Below, one piece after another: positions 43,123 to 53,189 of a DNA stretch of 64,000 nucleotides; the first letter of the stretch is position 1; every line of letters starts with the position of its first letter. The stretch spans positions 271,299-335,298 of the forward strand of contig NZ_QMBN01000004.1 in assembly GCF_003289625.1 (NCBI RefSeq). Reading direction: 5' to 3'. Under the pieces are notes generated by a model. It saw only the letters and a program-made list of their open reading frames with translations. It made no database searches and was not told the origin of the DNA. Origin of the DNA: Microbacterium sp. SMR1 (GTDB lineage Bacteria > Actinomycetota > Actinomycetes > Actinomycetales > Microbacteriaceae). A program made the position numbers and the translations under genes.

Positions 43123-43578
43123 TCAGGCGGCTTCGGCGGCGATCCGCATGCGCGAGAGGAAGTCGACGAGCACCGCGGCGGAGCCGGCGGGCATGTCGGC
43201 GATGACGTCCTCGACGCGGTGCTGCACGTCCGTACCCGACTGGCGCAGGCTCTCGACCGGGCGGTCACCGAGCGTCACGAAGACCTTGCGGCGGTCGGAG
43301 GGATGCGGCTGCCGCCGCAGATACCCGGAACGCTCGAGGCGATCGAGCATCGCGGTCGTGCTCGCGGACGAGATCCCGAGCTCCTGGGTGATGTTCGACG
43401 GGGTCAGCGCGATGTCGCGGTCCTGCGCCTCGATGAGCTTCTCGAGCGCGATCAGGTCGTTCTCGCACACGAGCATCGAGTCGCGCAGGCGCAGCCGGAT
43501 GGCGCCCTCCGCGGCCTCATACGCCCACAGAGCGTCGAGGACTGCCGATGCCGACGATGTCTCACCCTGCACTGCCAT
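43123..43578 (-). CDS. MarR-family transcription regulator
   Basis: 151 residues, winged helix-turn-helix: LTPSNITQELGISSASTTAM, LDRLERSGYLRRQPHPSDRR and KVFVTLG. The DRR motif in the wing is the family hallmark. ATG 43578 has GGGGAG six bases upstream and gives the usual N-terminal dimerization helix. It lies 111 bases downstream of the SDR gene on the same strand and may regulate it. Confidence 0.9.
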   Translation of the reverse strand: MAVQGETSSASAVLDALWAYEAAEGAIRLRLRDSMLVCENDLIALEKLIEAQDRDIALTPSNITQELGISSASTTAMLDRLERSGYLRRQPHPSDRRKVFVTLGDRPVESLRQSGTDVQHRVEDVIADMPAGSAAVLVDFLSRMRIAAEAA

Positions 43579-43689
43579 GACGACTCCCCGTGTTGATCGA
43601 CCTAGCGGCTCAGTCTGTCCGAGCATCCGGCCGAAGGGGAGCCCTTCCCGTGGGAGCGCTCACCTGGTATGGGCGAAGGAAGGTGAGCC

Positions 43690-44445
43690 TCAGTGGACCG
43701 AGAAGCCGCCGTCCACGGCGATCGACTGGCCGGTCACATAGGCCGAGCCCGGGCCGGCGAGGAAGATCGCCGCGGCGGCGAAGTCGTCCGGCACGCCGTT
43801 GCGCCCGACGAAGGTGCGAGCGGCCAGCGCGTCGACGACGTCGGGGTTGCTCGCGAGGCGCTCGTTGAGGCGAGTGAGGACGAAGCCCGGGACCAGCACG
43901 TTCGAGGTCACCCCGGATGCCGACCACGCCTCCGCCTGCGAGCGGGCGAGGCCCTCGAGGGCGGCCTTCGACGCGCCGTAGGCACCGCTCGATGCGAACG
44001 CGCGGCTCGCCTGCTGCGAGCTGATGGAGATGATGCGGCCGTACCCCCGCTCGATCATCCCGGGGGCGAATCGCTGGCCCAGGATGAAGGGCGCGTCGAG
44101 GTTGACCGCCATCGTGGCATCCCAGGCGGGCTCGTCGAGTTCGAGGAGGGGAGGGCGGATGTTGATGCCCGCCGAGTTCACGAGGATGTCGATGTCGCCG
44201 GCCTGATCGGCGAGCTCGTGGCAGCCCGCACGGGAAGACAGGTCTGCGACGATCCCCGACGCGAGCCCGCCCTCGGAGCGGATCTGATCGACGGTCTCGT
44301 CGATCAGGTCACGACCGCGGGCCGCGACAGTGACCTCTGCCCCCGCGGCGGCCAGCGCCTCGGCGATTCCCCGGCCGATGCCGGAGCTCCCGCCGGTCAC
44401 GAGGGCGCGTCGGTCGGAGAGTCCGAAGAGGCTGTGCAGATCCAT
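43690..44445 (-). CDS. SDR-family oxidoreductase
   Basis: 251 residues, classical short-chain dehydrogenase. Cofactor motif TGGSSGIGRGIAEAL, the NSAG motif, catalytic serine in ISISSQ, and YGASK (Tyr, Lys). PGFVLTRLNERL and the VTGQSIAVDGGFSVH end are as in gluconate 5-dehydrogenase and 3-oxoacyl-ACP reductase-like enzymes. Residue R after the first strand of the second turn (AARGRD) suggests NADP(H). Substrate unknown. Confidence 0.9.
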   Translation of the reverse strand: MDLHSLFGLSDRRALVTGGSSGIGRGIAEALAAAGAEVTVAARGRDLIDETVDQIRSEGGLASGIVADLSSRAGCHELADQAGDIDILVNSAGINIRPPLLELDEPAWDATMAVNLDAPFILGQRFAPGMIERGYGRIISISSQQASRAFASSGAYGASKAALEGLARSQAEAWSASGVTSNVLVPGFVLTRLNERLASNPDVVDALAARTFVGRNGVPDDFAAAAIFLAGPGSAYVTGQSIAVDGGFSVH

Positions 44446-44496
44446 GCGTCCAGCGTACGGAGCGAAGCTGTGTTCGGATCATGCCCCTGGTCAGTA

Positions 44497-44512
44497 TCGA
44501 ATAAGTGTTCTA
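44497..44512 (+). promoter_or_regulatory. LexA-type (SOS) box before the DUF6504-like gene
   Basis: TCGAATAAGTGTTCTA matches 10 of 12 defined bases of the actinobacterial LexA box TCGAAC-N4-GTTCGA. It overlaps a -10-like TATCCT (44511-44516), 8 bases before the ATG, so LexA bound there would block transcription. Confidence 0.65.
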
Positions 44513-44524
44513 TCCTCTGTTGTC

Positions 44525-44791
44525 ATGACCGACACGACGAGCGCTCACGACGTCACCCTCTGGCTCGTTAACGACGTCCCGGCGCGGATGTTCTACGCGG
44601 GCAGGCGATGGAGCGTGAGCGACATCCCGACCCGCCTCCGCGACTCGGTCTGGTCTCTCGCCGCCGACGACGATCGGCGACGGGGGCTCTACGGAGGGCG
44701 CTTCCAGGCGACCGACCCCGACGGCGAGACGTTCGTGTTCGACGTCTACTGCGGCGAGGGCGGTTGGCACGTGCACCGGGCCTACGCCTGA
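44525..44791 (+). CDS. Small DUF6504-like protein, probably SOS-controlled
   Basis: 88 residues. The segment VPARMFYAGRRWSVSDIPTR followed by a C-terminal FVFDVYCGEGGWHVHRAYA resembles DUF6504, a small actinobacterial protein often encoded near the Y-family polymerase ImuB. Here it stands alone, under its own LexA-type box and leaderless-type promoter. The frame opens earlier, but those codons overlap the divergent SDR gene and promoter. Function unknown; the family link is from motif memory, not a search. Confidence 0.65.
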   Translation: MTDTTSAHDVTLWLVNDVPARMFYAGRRWSVSDIPTRLRDSVWSLAADDDRRRGLYGGRFQATDPDGETFVFDVYCGEGGWHVHRAYA

Positions 44792-44822
44792 GCTCCGGGG
44801 CCGCTCCGCCGCCTCGCGTCGA

Positions 44823-45200
44823 TCAGATGTCGCTGAGCTGCTCGAGGAACTCGTCGGCCATCGCGACCTGCCGGGTGAGCTTCTCGCGCCGCTCGGTCGC
44901 GCCCGCCCGGATCGTCTCGAGGCGGGCCCGCAGCTCCTCGTCGGCGGGGGTGGCGGCGAGGGCGTCCACGACATCGAGCAACTCGCGCATCTCGTCGAGG
45001 CTGTAGCCGAGCGGCTTCATGCGGCGGATGAGCAGGATGCGGGCCACGTCGTCTTCCGTGTACAGCCGGAAACCGCCGTCGGTGCGCGCGGACGGCGTGA
45101 CGAGGCCGATCTCGTCGTAGTGACGAAGCGTGCGGAACGACAGCTCGGTGCGCTCGGTCACCTCTCCGATGCGCATGGTGACCTCATCGCGATTCGACAT
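44823..45200 (-). CDS. MerR-family transcription regulator
   Basis: 125 residues. The DNA-binding domain is MRIGEVTERTELSFRTLRHY followed by DEIGLVTPSARTDGGFRLYT, then MKPLGYSLDEMRELLDVV and a C-terminal dimerization helix. No effector domain or cysteine cluster is present. ATG 45200 is chosen because GAGG lies five bases upstream; MRIGEV (45176) is an alternative. It is divergent from the SulP transporter gene and may regulate it. Confidence 0.9.
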   Translation of the reverse strand: MSNRDEVTMRIGEVTERTELSFRTLRHYDEIGLVTPSARTDGGFRLYTEDDVARILLIRRMKPLGYSLDEMRELLDVVDALAATPADEELRARLETIRAGATERREKLTRQVAMADEFLEQLSDI

Positions 45201-45355
45201 CAAACCTCACGTTACGTTAGATTCTCGTCGGCGCTGTTCTGCGCCGCCCCCTCATTCTTCCCGCGTCGGACAGCCGGCGCTGCGCGGGCTGCGCGATCAC
45301 CCCGCCCGCGCGATCACCCCGCCCGCGTCGTCGGGCGCCGACCGAAAGGCACCGA

Positions 45356-46885
45356 GTGACCGCCGTCACCCCCGCCCGCGACAGCGCCGCGCGCTATCGC
45401 ATCGAACCGACCGTCGTGCAGGCTCTGCGCAGCCCTCGGCTGCTGACCCGCGAGGTGCTGGCTGGGCTCGTCGTCGCCCTCGCGCTCATCCCCGAGGCGA
45501 TCGCGTTCTCGATCATCGCCGGAGTGGACCCCCGGGTCGGGCTCTTCTCATCGTTCATCATGGCGGTCGCGATCGCCTTCCTCGGTGGCCGCCCGGCCAT
45601 GATCACGGCTGCGACGGGGGCGATCGCGCTCGTCATCGCGCCCGTCGTGCGCGAGTACGGCATGGACTACTTCATTGCCACCGTGCTTCTCGGGGGCGTG
45701 ATCCAGATCGTGCTGGCGGTGCTCGGCGTCGCGAAGCTCATGCGGTTCATCCCGCGGTCGGTGATGGTGGGCTTCGTCAACGCGCTCGCGATCCTCATCT
45801 TCCTCGCGCAGATGCCGCAGCTCTTCGGTGACGGCATCCCGTGGCTCGTCTGGCCGCTCGTCGCCGCGGGGCTCATCATCCTCGTCGCGCTGCCGCGGCT
45901 GACGAAGGTGATCCCGGCCCCGCTCGTCACGATCGTGCTGCTCACGGCGGCGGTCGTGGCGTTCGGCTGGCAGGTGCCGACGGTCGGCGATCAGGGCGAG
46001 CTGCCCTCGAGCCTGCCCGAACTGTTCGTGCCCGACGTGCCGCTCACCCTCGAGACACTGCGCATCATCGCGCCGTACGCGCTCGCGATGGCGGTCGTGG
46101 GCCTGCTCGAATCGCTCATGACCGCCAAGCTCGTCGACGACATCACCGACACCCACTCGCGCAAGACGCGCGAGGCTCTCGGCCAGGGCGCCGCCAACAT
46201 CCTGTCGGGCGCGTTCGGCGGCATGGGCGGGTGCGCCATGATCGGGCAGACCATGATCAACGTGAAGGCTTCGGGGGCGCGCACGCGCATCTCGACGTTC
46301 CTCGCCGGGGTCTTCCTGCTGATCCTCGTGCTCGCGCTCGGCGACATCGTCGCGATCATTCCGATGGCGGCACTCGTGGCCGTCATGATCATGGTCACCG
46401 TGGCGACCTTCGACTGGCACAGCATCCGTCCGGCGACCCTCCGGCGGATGCCGAAGAGCGAGACGGCCGTCATGCTCATCACCGTCGTGGCGACGGTGTG
46501 GACCCACAACCTCGCGATCGGCGTCATCCTCGGAGTCATCGCCGCGATGGTGATGTTCGCTCGTCGCGTCGCCCATTTCGTCACCGTCACACGAACCCTC
46601 GACGCCATCGGTGACGAGCCGGTCGCCCGGTACGAGGTCGACGGCGAGCTCTTCTTCGCGTCGAGCAACGACCTCACCACACAGTTCGCGTACGCCGACG
46701 ATCCCGCCCGCGTCGTCATCGACATGACCCGCTCGCACGTCTGGGACGCCTCGACGGTGGCCGCGCTCGACGCCGTCGTGAACAAGTACGAGCGGCACGG
46801 CAAGACCGTCGCGATCGAGGGACTCAACGCGACGGCATCCGCTCTGCACGGCCGCCTGAGCGGCAACGTCGTCGGCGGGCACTGA
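45356..46885 (+). CDS. SulP-family anion transporter with STAS domain
   Basis: 509 residues, ten or more membrane helices. It begins with the SulP pattern EVLAGLVVALALIPEAIAFS and has GGRPAMITAATGAIALVIAP, the NILSGAFGGMGGCAMIGQTM region and a C-terminal STAS domain (about 415-509) with VVIDMTRSHVWDASTVAALD. The family carries sulfate, bicarbonate or related anions. GTG 45356 has AAAGG upstream. Just before the gene are two tandem copies of CGCGATCACCCCGCC. Confidence 0.9.
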   Translation: MTAVTPARDSAARYRIEPTVVQALRSPRLLTREVLAGLVVALALIPEAIAFSIIAGVDPRVGLFSSFIMAVAIAFLGGRPAMITAATGAIALVIAPVVREYGMDYFIATVLLGGVIQIVLAVLGVAKLMRFIPRSVMVGFVNALAILIFLAQMPQLFGDGIPWLVWPLVAAGLIILVALPRLTKVIPAPLVTIVLLTAAVVAFGWQVPTVGDQGELPSSLPELFVPDVPLTLETLRIIAPYALAMAVVGLLESLMTAKLVDDITDTHSRKTREALGQGAANILSGAFGGMGGCAMIGQTMINVKASGARTRISTFLAGVFLLILVLALGDIVAIIPMAALVAVMIMVTVATFDWHSIRPATLRRMPKSETAVMLITVVATVWTHNLAIGVILGVIAAMVMFARRVAHFVTVTRTLDAIGDEPVARYEVDGELFFASSNDLTTQFAYADDPARVVIDMTRSHVWDASTVAALDAVVNKYERHGKTVAIEGLNATASALHGRLSGNVVGGH

Positions 46886-46915
46886 CCCACGGCCGCGCGG
46901 TTGCGGGCGGTCCGG

Positions 46916-48904
46916 TCAGTACGCGGTGAACGACACGAAGGATGCCGGGCCGAATCGTCCGGTGGCAGGGTCGAGGTAACGCAGCCCCAACGTCACCGGT
47001 CCGGCGGTCGGCACCGAGAATCGCGAGGTGTACCGGCCGTCGGCATCGAGCGCCATCGGCTGATCGCGCCACGGCACCGTCTCGCCCACGCGAGCACGCT
47101 GCATCTGGAGATTCGGCTGTCCCGTCGCGGCCAGGTCGAAACCCGAGGCCGCGACCGTCGACCCCGCCAGGGGCGAGGTGAACGCCGGCGGCGCCGTCAC
47201 CGTTACCGCCGACGGCGGGCAGAGGGGCGAGGTCGCGCCGTCGACCTGCTGGCGCGCAGCCAGCGAGCGGTCGCCCGCGGGCAGGTAGGCGGCGGCATCC
47301 GTCTGGTCGATCCCGCCCGACAGGTCGGACACCGTCCAAGTGCCTCGTTCGTTGGCGGCGGTCCGTGCCCAGACGGTGCCGCCGTCGTCGACGACCTCGA
47401 CGAGGGCGCCCGGCTCGGCCTCGCCCGAGATGAGCGGGTAGACGCTCGGGCCGGCGCTGCTGTCGACGGACATCGTGGGAGCGGCGGGCGCTGCGGTCGC
47501 GGGAGGCGGCGTGGTCGTGGGGCTCGGAGCGGGCGTGGGTGCCGGGGCCGGTTCTGGTGAGGGGGTGGCGGTGTCAGGGGTCGCGGTGTCAGGGGTGGCG
47601 GGGGACGCCTGCGACGGTGCGAACGGTGCGGAGGGGATGCTCGGGTCGCTCGAGCGGGGGGTGGTATCGGGGTTGCTGCGCGAGTCGTGCGGAGGCGCCG
47701 GGGGTGCGGTCGGGGCCTCGGGCGCCGAGGGGCCGGACGGGGTTTCGGCCGTATCCGCATCCGCATCGGCATCCGTATCGGCATCGGCGCCCGGGACCTG
47801 GCCCGAGTTCGGCGGCGAGGCCTGGGCTTCGGCGGTGCCCGAAGGCAGGTCGGCCGTGCTGAGCAGCGGCGCGGAGAAGGCGACCGCCGTCCCCACCACG
47901 GCGATCGCGCCCACGAGGAACAGCGGGTGGCGCCACCCCTTTCGGGCGGCGGAACGCGCGGCGGCGCTGATCGGGCGCGGCGCGGTGCCGGTCGCACTGC
48001 TCGCGCTCGCGGGGCCGGCGGCGCCGGTCGCGCCGTTCGGGCCGAGGGCGAAGGTCGCCACCTGCGCGGCGCCCGACTGCGTCCACGCGCTGTACGACGC
48101 GGCTGCGGGGATGCCGACCACGAGAGGGACGAGCACGAGCGCCAGGCGCGACGAGATGTCGCGAGCCTCGATCCAGGCGAGCGCGCAGCCCTCGCAGGTC
48201 GAGAGGTGCTGCTCGACGCGACGCGCATCGCGCCGCGACAGCCCCGACCGGGAGTGAGCACCGAGCATCTCGAGGGTCAGGCGGCATTCGTCGTCATCGG
48301 CGCGACGCAGCTGAGCCGATACCCACGCGTCGCGGAAGCCGCGCCGCGCCCGAATGACGAGCGCCGACGCCGCGTTGGGTGCGAGCCCGAGCAACGGAGC
48401 GAACTGGCGCGGCTTCAGGCCGTCGACCTCGCTGTACCAGAGGGCTTCCTGCCAGCGAGTGGGGAGCGTTGCGAACGCCGCAGCGACGGCGCTCGACTCG
48501 AAGCCCGCGATCGCCGACCACTCGGCATCCGGAGCGGCCTCATCCGCGGCGTCCTCGAGGTCGGTCGCGTACGTCTGCGACTGCCGCGCTCCCCACTGAT
48601 GCGCGACGTTCCGGACCGAGGTGAGCAGATAAGGCCGGAAGCCCATCGACGGGCCGCCGCCGCGTTGGATGGCCGACAGAATCCGAGCAAAGGCCTCGGC
48701 GACGACATCATCCGGGTCGAGCGATGTGTATGCGCGGGCGACGGCGTGAGCCGCGGCCGAGTGGCGCAGCCAGAGTTCGCCGTAGGCGCGCTGGTCGTCA
48801 TCGCGCGCGCGATCGACGAGCTCGTCGTCGGAGAGCTCTGCCGGGGTTCGGGGCTCGCTGTCGTCCTGAGAACCCGACTTCGTGCGATGGGGGGTCGCGC
48901 TCAT
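46916..48904 (-). CDS. ECF-type sigma factor fused to zinc-finger anti-sigma, membrane and extracytoplasmic domains
   Basis: 662 residues. Residues about 23-100 are sigma region 2 (RARDDDQRAYGELWLRHSAA, LDPDDVVAEAFARIL), about 143-195 region 4 (LPTRWQEALWYSEVDGLKPR). A zf-HC2 anti-sigma finger follows, with H-x3-C-x2-C in VEQHLSTCEGC. Then come a helix LALVLVPLVVGIPAAAS, a second helix HPLFLVGAIAVVGTAVAFSA, a long Pro/Ala/Asp-rich stalk and Ig-like beta domains (SGEAEPGALVEVVDDGGTVW). This is a single-chain, membrane-tethered sigma factor. ATG 48904 overlaps the upstream stop as ATGA. Confidence 0.85.
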   Translation of the reverse strand: MSATPHRTKSGSQDDSEPRTPAELSDDELVDRARDDDQRAYGELWLRHSAAAHAVARAYTSLDPDDVVAEAFARILSAIQRGGGPSMGFRPYLLTSVRNVAHQWGARQSQTYATDLEDAADEAAPDAEWSAIAGFESSAVAAAFATLPTRWQEALWYSEVDGLKPRQFAPLLGLAPNAASALVIRARRGFRDAWVSAQLRRADDDECRLTLEMLGAHSRSGLSRRDARRVEQHLSTCEGCALAWIEARDISSRLALVLVPLVVGIPAAASYSAWTQSGAAQVATFALGPNGATGAAGPASASSATGTAPRPISAAARSAARKGWRHPLFLVGAIAVVGTAVAFSAPLLSTADLPSGTAEAQASPPNSGQVPGADADTDADADADTAETPSGPSAPEAPTAPPAPPHDSRSNPDTTPRSSDPSIPSAPFAPSQASPATPDTATPDTATPSPEPAPAPTPAPSPTTTPPPATAAPAAPTMSVDSSAGPSVYPLISGEAEPGALVEVVDDGGTVWARTAANERGTWTVSDLSGGIDQTDAAAYLPAGDRSLAARQQVDGATSPLCPPSAVTVTAPPAFTSPLAGSTVAASGFDLAATGQPNLQMQRARVGETVPWRDQPMALDADGRYTSRFSVPTAGPVTLGLRYLDPATGRFGPASFVSFTAY

Positions 48905-49491
48905 CGTGAGATTCCCGCGCCGAGGGGCACGCCCCATCGAGTGAACGGGTCGGACCGTTCGGCGTCGCCGATCGCCTCGAAGTTGCGCAGGTGACGCCGG
49001 AGGGTCGCGTACGCCTCGTACGAGAAGCCGTCGCAGACGATGGTCGCCGTGACGGCCTCACCGTGCGACTTGTCGGTGACGAGGATGAGGCGGGCGGGCG
49101 CCCCCTCGCGGCTGGTCGTGCCCGACGAGCACACGAAGCCGACGTCGCCGCGCTGCCATGACCGCTTGTGGGCGTTCGGCCAGCCCCACGCGACCGTGAG
49201 AGTTGCGCCGTCGATCTCGATCCAGGACGGACGGATGGCATCCCGAGCGGCCTGCTGACCTCGTGCCCGCGTGCGACCGAGCGGCCACGCGCGGGAGCGG
49301 AACCTGATCGTGCCGACCCGGGTGGGTGGCTCGGCGGACGCGGGGGTGAGGCTGGTGGCGCGAGTGCGGGCGCGGTCGCGGTCGCGGCTGCGGGTGCGGG
49401 CTCCGGCGCGCGGCCGGTCGCGCCGGAGGGAAGCGCGGGTCCGGGTGCCCGTTTCGGAGGGAGCCGGACGGGCGTTCGTCGCAGGGTGCAT
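48901..49491 (-). CDS. Unknown protein translationally coupled to the sigma factor fusion
   Basis: About 196 residues if it starts at ATG 49491. The first 75 residues are very arginine-rich and may be partly non-genuine; the last 110 look structured (DGATLTVAWGWPNAHKRSWQ, VGFVCSSGTTSREGAPARLI, TATIVCDGFSYEAYATLRRH). No family recognised and no membrane segment. The TGA stop shares four bases with the sigma gene start, so it is made together with the sigma protein and is a candidate partner or regulator. It is divergent from HNH copy 2. Confidence 0.55.
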   Translation of the reverse strand: MHPATNARPAPSETGTRTRASLRRDRPRAGARTRSRDRDRARTRATSLTPASAEPPTRVGTIRFRSRAWPLGRTRARGQQAARDAIRPSWIEIDGATLTVAWGWPNAHKRSWQRGDVGFVCSSGTTSREGAPARLILVTDKSHGEAVTATIVCDGFSYEAYATLRRHLRNFEAIGDAERSDPFTRWGVPLGAGISR

Positions 49492-49662
49492 GTTAATGAG
49501 ACGTTCGAGGCGACGGATCGTGACGCGAAAACACGAAGAAAGTTGCGGGGGAGCCTCGTCGGACGAGGATTCGGACCGAGACTCATGGGCTGGCTCGGGC
49601 GGATGCCGGATTGTGGGTCCGTCAATTCCTCCCCAACCGGTCGAGCGGGCCGCGCTCTTTTG

Positions 49663-49678
49663 TCGAAGACATATTCGA
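49663..49678 (+). promoter_or_regulatory. LexA-type (SOS) box before HNH copy 2
   Basis: TCGAAGACATATTCGA is nearly a perfect inverted repeat and matches 10 of 12 defined bases of TCGAAC-N4-GTTCGA. It lies 34 bases before ATG 49713. The related copy 1 gene has a degenerate version at the same distance. Confidence 0.65.
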
Positions 49679-49712
49679 CGGGAATGTCGTACCCTGCTGC
49701 GACAATGGGAAC

Positions 49713-51151
<1,439 letters not shown>

Positions 51152-51300
51152 GACTCTGCGCGCGCAGTCTCAGCGACTGGCATCACGACACGGAGTTCGC
51201 ACGGTTATCGCGAAGTCGCGTCACGATTCGGGCTTCGCGCCATCCCCTCCATGACGATGCGATGAGCGCATCGCGTGAACGAACCACCCGGAGACCCATC

Positions 51301-52758
51301 GTGACGATCGAGCGCCGCGCCATCCTGCATCCGAGCCGCACCCACGAGCTCCGCGCGACGGCGCACCGCATCGTGAACGGCAGCCTGCCCGGTACCCTCC
51401 CGGCACGGCCCACCCAGGTCGACCTGGCTCAGCTGCGCACGCTCGACGTCGGCGTCACACCGCAGTTGTGGACCGAGGCGAACGTCCAGCTGCTCGAAGG
51501 GATGTTGATCGCGCGTGTGCGGCTCGACGACCTCGACAGCGCACTCGACCTCGTCGACGCCCACTTCGCCGAGGGGCGTCTGCGTGGCCGTGCGGTGCTC
51601 GGGCTCGACTCGCTGGGGTCGCTGTTCGCCGCGGTGGCCGAGACCTACGCGGTGGCCGGACGTCCGCGTGACGCTGGGCTGTACTCCTCACGGGCCCTCA
51701 CCTTCGCCGCCAGCGAGGCCGTGCGTTACCGCGCGGCAGCCGTGCAGACCCTGGTCTTCGCGGTGAACGGCGAGTTCTCCTCGGCGGCGGCATCCCGAGA
51801 AGCGTGCGCCGACCTCGCCCGCACCAACCGATGGAACGTCGCCGACACCGACCATGCCCTCACGGTCGCCGACATCCTGCTGGGAGCCGGAACGCTCGAC
51901 GCGCCCCGTACCGAGCGCGCCGCCGCGCTGCTGCGCTCGATCGCACCGCGCGACCCGTACGCGCAGCATGCCGCAGCCACGGCGGAAGCGATCGCGCTCG
52001 TCCTCCGCGGCGACCTCACGGCAGGCGCCGCCGGACTGCGGTCTGCGATCGGAGGCGCATGGTCGCACCTCAGCCACCGGCTGATGCGGCAGCTCGCCCT
52101 CTCCGTCCTCGCCGAGGCGGCTCTCGCGCAAGGATCGGCTCGGCGTTCGCTCGCTCTGCTCGAGGCGCTCGAATCGTCGCCCAGTCACGCAGTGTGCTTC
52201 GAGGCGCACCGCGCGGCTGCGCACCTCGCGCTCGGCGACGACCGCGCGGCGCTCCACGCGACCGACGGGTGCCTCGCGCTCGGAGCGGAGCACTGCCCGC
52301 GCACCCTCGCCATCGTTCTGGTGCGTCGGGCCGTCGCGCGTGACCGGCTGGGCCAGAGCGCCGCCGCCGACGACCTGTTCGACGAGGCATGCAACCTGGC
52401 CCATCACGCCGGCGACCTCATCGCACCCTTCATCAGCGTGCCGCGAGAGCAGCTGGCGCCGCTACGAGAACGCCTCCGCGAGCGCCGTCCCGACCTCGCC
52501 GCCGCGGTTGCCGACGCGACGGAGGAATTCCACCGGCGGGAACCCCGCGCGCCGCAGGCGCTGCCTGCCCTGACACCCCGCGAGCGATCTGTCGCCTCGG
52601 TGATGCGAGGCGGCAAGACCTATGGTGAGATCGCCGGGGAGTTCACGGTCTCCATCAACACGATCAAGTCGCAGATGCGATCGCTGTTCGCCAAGCTCGG
52701 CGTATCGACGCGCGATGAGGCCGTCGTCGTGCTCGAGCGTCACGGCTTCTATCTGTGA
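51301..52758 (+). CDS. LuxR-family transcription regulator
   Basis: 485 residues. The C-terminal helix-turn-helix reads LTPRERSVASVMRGGKTYGE, IAGEFTVSINTIKSQMRSLF, AKLGVSTRDEAVVVLERHGF. The remaining 400 residues are helical with TPR-like repeats and no P-loop or receiver domain, as in the regulator at 39613-41325. GTG 51301 is chosen because GGAG lies seven bases upstream; ATG 51262 has no ribosome site. Ligand and targets unknown. Confidence 0.8.
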   Translation: MTIERRAILHPSRTHELRATAHRIVNGSLPGTLPARPTQVDLAQLRTLDVGVTPQLWTEANVQLLEGMLIARVRLDDLDSALDLVDAHFAEGRLRGRAVLGLDSLGSLFAAVAETYAVAGRPRDAGLYSSRALTFAASEAVRYRAAAVQTLVFAVNGEFSSAAASREACADLARTNRWNVADTDHALTVADILLGAGTLDAPRTERAAALLRSIAPRDPYAQHAAATAEAIALVLRGDLTAGAAGLRSAIGGAWSHLSHRLMRQLALSVLAEAALAQGSARRSLALLEALESSPSHAVCFEAHRAAAHLALGDDRAALHATDGCLALGAEHCPRTLAIVLVRRAVARDRLGQSAAADDLFDEACNLAHHAGDLIAPFISVPREQLAPLRERLRERRPDLAAAVADATEEFHRREPRAPQALPALTPRERSVASVMRGGKTYGEIAGEFTVSINTIKSQMRSLFAKLGVSTRDEAVVVLERHGFYL

Positions 52759-52810
52759 GCGGATGATACGCGCCGGCCCCGCGTTGCCCGCAGCCGCCTA
52801 AGCTGTGCCG

Positions 52811-53107
52811 GTGGGCAGATTCTTCTACGACAACGCGGCCAACTTCGTCGAGATCGACGACCGTGCGCTCGCGCATCTCCGGCTGGTTCTGATGACCAAG
52901 CTGCGGCGCGGCGAACCGCTGATGTTCGAGACGACCTCGCCGCACGGCACGAGCCGTCGCGATTTCTGGCTGCACCCCACGATCTCGGTCCAGTTCCAGT
53001 TCGCCGGCAGCCGCCAGCCGCAGATCAACCCGAAATGGATCGACGCCCTCATGGAATCGGCCAACAGCGCCGACGGTCTGCGGATGGTGCCCGAGCCCCA
53101 GAGCTGA
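52811..53107 (+). CDS. DUF7882-type small protein
   Basis: 98 residues, starting VGRFFYDNAANFVEIDDRAL and containing LRLVLMTKLRRGEPLMFETT, then FQFAGSRQPQINPKWIDALM and ANSADGLRMVPEP. This is a small family very common in Microbacteriaceae, often mislabelled ATP-dependent DNA ligase in databases. GTG 52811 matches the family N-terminus (GRF-Y). A TAAGCT -10-like box lies close upstream, so the mRNA may be leaderless. Function unknown. Confidence 0.75.
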   Translation: MGRFFYDNAANFVEIDDRALAHLRLVLMTKLRRGEPLMFETTSPHGTSRRDFWLHPTISVQFQFAGSRQPQINPKWIDALMESANSADGLRMVPEPQS

Positions 53108-53119
53108 CGTTCTCCGTCT

Positions 53120-53132
53120 TAAGCGGCGCTTA
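53120..53132. promoter_or_regulatory. Palindrome TAAGCG-G-CGCTTA before the MurE-like gene
   Basis: A perfect 13-base palindrome 13 bases after the preceding stop. It could be an operator or a small terminator hairpin; context does not decide. Confidence 0.3.
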
Positions 53133-53189
53133 CGTTACGGTGCCAATCTCAGGCTCCGACGTGTTCTTCCCGCGGGTGACCGCCCGTTC

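Noticed and set aside
49492..49510. A further LexA box in the region before the sigma-factor partner gene
   Set aside because: Only one half-site (GTTCGA) is present; the other half does not match.
52811..53107. ATP-dependent DNA ligase
   Set aside because: Databases often give this label to the family, but a 98-residue protein with no KxDG motif cannot be a ligase.
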